From JAXGYV01 sp040772045 (lineage in GTDB: Bacteria > Actinomycetota > Thermoleophilia > UBA2241), in contig JAXGYV010000002.1 of the NCBI GenBank assembly GCA_040772045.1, positions 186,001-250,000 of the forward strand: a stretch of DNA of 64,000 bases. Reading direction: 5' to 3'. Positions 59,846 through 64,000 of the stretch are shown piece by piece. The stretch's first letter is position 1. Every line of letters begins with the position of its first letter. The notes under the pieces were generated by a model. It saw nothing but the letters and a program-made list of their open reading frames with translations. It was not told where the DNA came from and made no database searches. The translations under genes were made by a program, and so were the position numbers.

Positions 59846-60379
59846 ATGGCTTGGGCTGCCCTCGTCTTGTTCGCCGCAGCTCTCCCTCTGCTCGGTAGCT
59901 GTAACGGTGAGGACGGCCATGTACGCGTGCGGGAGTTGCGCTCAGGCGATACTGTCCGCTTGGGATCAGGTCTAGCCATCACACTTCCCGATGCTACGAG
60001 TGGCGACTACTCGATTGCCGATGTCGAGTTTGACCCTCATGGCATGGTGGCAGAAGCGGTGGAATTCGGCGGCAGACCTGGAGAGCAGAGTCTGTCCGAT
60101 GTCGAGATCTACACTTTCTGGAGCGACGAGGCTGCCATGGTACGAGGTGTCAGACGCTGGACGCTGGTGGCGGAATCCTCAGATAGGACCGTTCAAGTAC
60201 GCTGGGGTCTGCGTGGCACACAGAGATCGGCAGTGGCCATAATGACGTGCGCTCAAGGAAAACGCGTTGGCCTTCTGATTAAGTACGGACTGCATGCAGT
60301 GTCGGAGCCTGACGCGTGGCAGGAGGCCAAGCGTATATGGCAGCTGCTCTCCGTGCGGGGTATAGCTTTTCCAGAGTAA
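59846..60379 (+). CDS. Hypothetical lipoprotein
   Basis: A 177-residue protein. MAWAALVLFAAALPLLGSCN is a lipoprotein signal with lipobox LGSC, so the mature protein is attached to the outer face of the membrane. The mature part has LRSGDTVRLGSGLAITLPDA and a C-terminal AWQEAKRIWQLLSVRG helix. GGGGAAG precedes the ATG. The longer frame from 59708 is not needed to explain the signal. Family not recognised. Confidence 0.65.
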   Translation: MAWAALVLFAAALPLLGSCNGEDGHVRVRELRSGDTVRLGSGLAITLPDATSGDYSIADVEFDPHGMVAEAVEFGGRPGEQSLSDVEIYTFWSDEAAMVRGVRRWTLVAESSDRTVQVRWGLRGTQRSAVAIMTCAQGKRVGLLIKYGLHAVSEPDAWQEAKRIWQLLSVRGIAFPE

Positions 60380-60435
60380 CACGAATCACTGTCAGATAGA
60401 GTACTCGAACACCATTGCAGCCACAGGGAGATGTG

Positions 60436-60840
60436 GTGAAAGATACTACTGCTGAAGGCCGGTCCGAGCTCCATTATGCCGCCATGAGCGATGATGTTGA
60501 GTTGGTCGAGGCTTTGCTCGCATCGGGTGAAGATCCCAATGTGGGAGATCGACGGGGCTTTACTCCACTGCATCTTGCGGCTCAGGAGGGAGCAAGTAGA
60601 GCGGTGAAGTTACTTATCGAGGCGGGCGCGAATGTTGACGCCGCCAACGCGTTCGGAAACACGCCGCTGTTTGTCGCGGTGTTCAACTCGCGAGGTCGCG
60701 GTGGCATCATCGAGCTCCTTCGTGCGGCGGGCGCGGATCCACTGCACCCAAACAGTTCGGGCCAGACGCCGGTCGGGCTAGCGCGTTTGATCGGCAACTA
60801 CGATGTTGCCAGGTTCTTCGCGGACGTGCCCAACTTCTGA
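60436..60840 (+). CDS. Ankyrin-repeat protein
   Basis: A 134-residue protein made of about three ankyrin repeats: SELHYAAMSDDVELVEALLA, then GFTPLHLAAQEGASRAVKLL with IEAGANVDAANAFGNTPLF, and GIIELLRAAGADPLHPNSSG followed by QTPVGLARLIGNY. Start taken at GTG 60436 after AGGGAG; a TTG at 60415 is also in frame. Small ankyrin proteins serve as immunity proteins in some polymorphic-toxin loci. The partner is unknown. Confidence 0.8.
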   Translation: MKDTTAEGRSELHYAAMSDDVELVEALLASGEDPNVGDRRGFTPLHLAAQEGASRAVKLLIEAGANVDAANAFGNTPLFVAVFNSRGRGGIIELLRAAGADPLHPNSSGQTPVGLARLIGNYDVARFFADVPNF

Positions 60841-60967
60841 TCTGTGGAGAGGACTCGATCCGCGCACTGCGTGGGTCTCATGAGGGCAGGGGAGAGAGTT
60901 CGCGCAGGTAGGACGTATGGGATCACGCTCGGTACGCATGAGGAGCGGCAATGGCAGGAAGATCACC

Positions 60968-61849
60968 GTGAACGAAGCGGTCTCTGTTCTCTCGATCGGC
61001 GCGATCATCGGCGGCGATACCATGAGTACCCGCCTATGGGTTGCGGGCATCAGTCGCCTCATGTCCCAGGTAGAGAAGGCGAGGGTGGGCGTACAATCGC
61101 CCCTCAAGCTCACTGTTGTTTTCCACGTCCCCGGCAACGTCTGTCGGCCGGAGTTCGTCGGTATCCGTACGGGATCCTATTCAGGGAAGAACGCCGACCT
61201 TGAGGTTGATGTAGCGGTTCCCGAGGTAGTCCCCGACGATATCGATACCACGCTTCACCACCTGCTGCTCGACGTGGTCGATGAGGCTGAGCGCTTGGCC
61301 GTCCGGCGCAGACTGGCCGCCGATCTTAGCTCTCTGCGGCGTACCGCAGCCTCCCTAGTGGCGCAGCCGCTCAACTACGGCGAGGGAACCTGGTTTTGCG
61401 TTCCGCTCGAGGACAAAGGATGGGCGGTGGGCGTGGTTGCCCGCACCTCCCAGTCGCCCGGCATTATCTTGGCCTACTTGTTCGGGCCAAGGCGCTCAAA
61501 GCAGCCACGGTTGCCGGAGCTAGAAGGCCTGCGCGCCGCCGGCGCGATCGTGATCGCGCTAATTCACGACCTCGGCCTACGCGATGGCTGCTGGCCCGTC
61601 ATCGGAGAGTTACCGGGCTGGACTCGCAAGGATTGGCCGGTGCCACTGCTCGTACGAGTCGACCTCCCGCGTCGGCATACCTATCTGCGGCGTTACTCTG
61701 ACAGCGATATCACGCTCCTTGAGAGTGAGGAACTCGTAGACTCCGAGGGCGGTGGCTACGAGAAGGACACGGTGTACGGTCGGGCGCTCATCGAGAGTTC
61801 GCTTACCGAGATGCTTGCCGACAAGCCAGCCGAGACCTCTTCCTCGTGA
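60968..61849 (+). CDS. Imm26-like immunity domain protein with an extra N-terminal domain
   Basis: A protein of about 293 residues. The C-terminal half resembles immunity protein 26: YGEGTWFCVPLEDKGWAVGV, GIILAYLFGPRRSKQPRLPE, DGCWPVIGELPGWTRKDWPV and YEKDTVYGRALIESSLTEML. The N-terminal 110 residues (STRLWVAGISRLMSQVEKAR and LTVVFHVPGNVCRPEFVGIR) are a separate domain of unknown type. GTG 60968 after AGGAAG is preferred; an ATG at 60917 is also in frame, and ATG 61022 is a third choice. The next lipoprotein starts eight bases after its stop. Family call is by eye. Confidence 0.6.
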   Translation: MNEAVSVLSIGAIIGGDTMSTRLWVAGISRLMSQVEKARVGVQSPLKLTVVFHVPGNVCRPEFVGIRTGSYSGKNADLEVDVAVPEVVPDDIDTTLHHLLLDVVDEAERLAVRRRLAADLSSLRRTAASLVAQPLNYGEGTWFCVPLEDKGWAVGVVARTSQSPGIILAYLFGPRRSKQPRLPELEGLRAAGAIVIALIHDLGLRDGCWPVIGELPGWTRKDWPVPLLVRVDLPRRHTYLRRYSDSDITLLESEELVDSEGGGYEKDTVYGRALIESSLTEMLADKPAETSSS

Positions 61850-61856
61850 GGTGGGT

Positions 61857-62662
61857 ATGCGATTCTCCGGTACGTGTGCACTCACGGCGATGTCGGGTAA
61901 GAGCAAGCGGCAAGGAGTTCCGACAGGCCAGGCGCAGGCATGCTGTGCCTCCGCCTGCCTTATCGCCGTCCTGCTTCTCGCCGGCTGTTTTGGCTACACG
62001 CCTCCTCCGCTTCCTCTGGGCCCCAGTCCCACGGTAACGCCCAACGCGGGTCCCGGTGTGGCGGCCGACGGCGAGACGGCCGAGCAGGCGGCCAAGCGGC
62101 TGTTCCCGCGCGCACTGCACGTGGCATTCGATGCTCTCAACCGCCGGGCGCGACAGGCTCTCCAAGGAACGACGCCGGATGACCCTGTGCCAATCTCGCG
62201 GGACTACCGGATGTTGGTCCAGTGGGTGCTGCCCGACGATCTCCACGCGGCTACCGGCAACATGTTCGCAGCCATGTGGCCGATCGCCATGCTAAAGGAC
62301 GGCTTTGTTGTGCCCATGGTCAAGGACGGCCGCTCGGTGAGCGAGTTCGGGGTTCGTCTAAACGACCATGGTCGCTGGTGCTCGACTGCGAGCAGGGCTG
62401 GATGGGGTTTGTCCCGGCGGCTGGGTGCGTGATCTGCAGCGTGCCAGCGAGAAGCTTGAGAAGCCGCTTGGACCAGGCACTATCGTGCGGCTGATGTTCA
62501 AAGCCCCCAGGGCTTGCCTTCGCGGTGGAGATAACCAAGGACGCGAGGCGGCGGTGTTTTTAGCTGGCTGGATTACGGTCCAGGCGTAGAGGGCTTCATA
62601 AAGGCCTCGAGGTCGGCCAGCTCTTCACCCCAGCGCAGCTAAAGAAGCTCCTGACACCCTGA
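61857..62662 (+). pseudogene. Frameshifted lipoprotein gene
   Basis: ATG 61857 follows GTGAGGTGGG. The start encodes a lipoprotein signal ending LIAVLLLAGCFGYTPP. The frame is coherent to about 62378 (QWVLPDDLHAATGNMFAAMW, FVVPMVKDGRSVSEFGVRLN), then stops early. Continuation is found in other frames: LVLDCEQGWMGFVPA (62379-62422), GWVRDLQRASEKLEKPLGPG onward (to about 62568), DYGPGVEGFIK (62571-62603) and GLEVGQLFTPAQLKKLLTP, ending at TGA 62660-62662. Each step has the phase of a single missing base. Either a decayed gene or consensus errors. Confidence 0.65.
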
Positions 62663-62702
62663 GCGTCTACGTCGTCGAGTAAAGGATCGCAGGGCACTCG
62701 CA

Positions 62703-63270
62703 ATGAGTAAGAGTACGACAGCGATCATCAGCCAGCTCCATGAAGTCCTTGCACCGCACGGCTTTTGGCGGCACAGCACACCCTGAACCGCAATGTCCGG
62801 TTCCTTCATCGATGCGATTGATATCCAGGTGGGCCAGGGGGAGATGGGTAACGGCGAATGTGGGCGTGACCGATCCGAATGCTTACAGACACTGCTGGGG
62901 AGGCGACCCCCAAGCCCAACTGACGAGCCGTCCTGTACGGTGAGAACTCGAATCGGCTATCTGATGGGCGATACGGATGTGGTGGCCGCTGAATGATCCG
63001 CAAACACCCGAGGCAGTCGTTCAGGCGGTTGCCGCGCTTGCGCCCTTCCTGATGCGCATGCACAGCAAGGCGAAGCGCTGGTCGCATTCCTAACCAAGAA
63101 GACCGTGCGGCGATGGAAATACCTGCCGCCGATCATTTACCTTGCGGTCCTCAAGCATGATCTTGAGATCCCGCAGGGGCGTGCGCACCTTGAACGATTC
63201 CTACGAGACTACCCAAGGGCCGTGGCACCCCGCGGTTGGCGAAGTGTTGACGAGCCTCGGGTGTCGTTAG
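62703..63270 (+). pseudogene. DUF4304-like gene broken by multiple frameshifts
   Basis: ATG 62703 opens MSKSTTAIISQLHEVLAPHG, then stops at 62784. The following segments in shifting frames join into one domain: TLNRNV, GSFIDAIDIQVG, VTANVGVTDPNAYRHCWGGD, EPSCTVRTRIGYLMGDTD, MWWPLNDPQTPEAVVQAVAA, QGEALVAFLTKKTVRRWKYL with PPIIYLAVLKHDL, and LNDSYETTQGPWHPAVGEVL ending at TAG 63268-63270. The pattern resembles DUF4304 proteins. At least six indels of both signs are needed, yet no stop codon lies inside the segments. 63271-63460 shows no clear gene. Confidence 0.6.
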
Positions 63271-63460
63271 TGAGCGCCATTACGAAGCGCACCATCAGGC
63301 CACGGCAGGCTAACTGGGGTACCGACTTCTTCCATCGCTGCAAACTCTTAAGCTACGATGTGACGACCTCCAGGGCGCGGACTGTCGCAGACCATGCAAA
63401 GAAATCTGGTCGCCCCGGCTATCCGAACCTCCGGGTGATGTCCTACCGAATGTGGTGAAG

Positions 63461-64000
63461 ATGCGCCAGATCACAACCGCCGAGCAGCTTGTCAGCGCCA
63501 CGAAGCTGCGTTACGCCTCCATCAGCGGCCTAACGGCCAGGGACGCAGCCTCAGCGGAGCCGCGCAGGCAAGCAAAGCGTATCCCGCTGGCGCTGTCGCT
63601 GGTCCGCCGCAGTCAGTTTCGCGACGTGGATCTGAGCCGCTGCCAGATCGAGGAGGTGGATGTGCGCCGCACAAGCTTTACGCGCGTCTGCTTCGATGAG
63701 GCTCGCCTGGAGCTCTTCACAGAGGGCGGCTCGAGCTTTCGCGACTGCAGCTTTGTCGGCACGCGCTTCTACGACTGCGACCTGGGCGCCGATGGCTCAC
63801 GCTATGAGCGCTGCCGCTTTGTGCGCACTCGCTTCTCCGATACCCGCATCTACCACGGCATGTTTACCGACTGTCTGTTTGAGGACTGCCGCTTTCCCGG
63901 CGGCGCTCTGCTGTTCTCCTCGACCTTTGCGCGCTGCACCTTCCGCGGCGTCCTTGACGATGTGACCTTCGGCAGCGCCAGATGGGACCGGCTCGACGAT
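63461..64000 (+). CDS. Pentapeptide-repeat-like protein, 3' end beyond the window
   Basis: An open frame of 180 codons reaching the right edge without a stop. After an N-terminal helix (MRQITTAEQLVSATKLRYAS) the sequence shows a repeating pattern with Phe or Leu and often Cys every five residues: SQFRDVDLSRCQIEEVDVRR, SSFRDCSFVGTRFYDCDLGA, SRYERCRFVRTRFSD, FTDCLFEDCRFPGG and STFARCTFRGV. This is the right-handed quadrilateral beta-helix pattern. Known relatives include DNA mimics that protect gyrase and many proteins of unknown role. ATG 63461 has only a weak ribosome-binding site; GTG 63452 or 63455 are alternatives. Confidence 0.7.
   Translation, partial: MRQITTAEQLVSATKLRYASISGLTARDAASAEPRRQAKRIPLALSLVRRSQFRDVDLSRCQIEEVDVRRTSFTRVCFDEARLELFTEGGSSFRDCSFVGTRFYDCDLGADGSRYERCRFVRTRFSDTRIYHGMFTDCLFEDCRFPGGALLFSSTFARCTFRGVLDDVTFGSARWDRLDD

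Overview
The window is a GC-rich bacterial chromosome or contig segment, and the best assignment is Actinomycetota. The main support is gene order. On the minus strand infC-rpmI-rplT-tsnR/trmH-pheS-pheT-argC-argJ-argB-...-argR-argG-argH runs in the order known from mycobacteria and relatives, with a 3-methyladenine glycosylase (mpg) gene just beyond argH. Frequent GTG starts, ATGA/GTGA overlaps and TATGC/GCATA ARG-box-like operators fit this. An HdrABC-MvhADG [NiFe]-hydrogenase cluster points to an anaerobic or H2-using lineage rather than a typical aerobic soil actinomycete. The exact class is inference.

Layout. 0-3.5 kb: start of a U32 peptidase, a NIF3-like metal protein, mpg and a serine hydrolase. 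3.5-17.5 kb: arginine biosynthesis (argCJB, a degenerate ArgB paralogue, argR, argGH), then pheST, an rRNA/tRNA methyltransferase, L20, L35 and IF-3. 17.8-25.5 kb: an Fe-S flavoprotein, a VOC protein, a secreted protein with seven 56-residue repeats, thrS, an MFS transporter and a META lipoprotein. 25.6-29.7 kb: trpE-G-D-C behind a clear promoter; trpC is cut by a poly-G/poly-C junction that looks like an assembly join. 29.8-36.5 kb: class I aldolase, MMPL exporter with its TetR regulator, a cold-shock protein and a class III aminotransferase. 36.7-43 kb: Lhr helicase, a DUF1847 protein, a DoxX protein and tRNA-Thr(CGU).

43.6-56.2 kb is the metabolic highlight: hdrC-hdrB-hdrA-mvhD-mvhG-mvhA, a maturation protease, an unusual glycosyltransferase-like/zinc-ribbon protein, then hypF-hypC-hypD-hypE, all tightly packed on the plus strand. 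MvhADG would oxidise H2 and HdrABC would bifurcate electrons to ferredoxin and a disulfide or other acceptor; the hyp genes build the NiFe(CN)2CO site. hypA and hypB are not in the window.

56.2-58.6 kb: a GT4 glycosyltransferase and tRNA-Thr(GGU), tRNA-Tyr(GUA) and tRNA-Met(CAU). 58.6-64 kb is accessory: a hypothetical protein, lipoproteins, an ankyrin-repeat protein, an Imm26-like immunity protein, two genes broken by many single-base indels (a lipoprotein and a DUF4304-like gene), and a pentapeptide-repeat-like protein that runs off the window end. This resembles a set of immunity genes from a polymorphic-toxin locus without a visible toxin. No CRISPR array, transposase, integrase or replication origin was seen.
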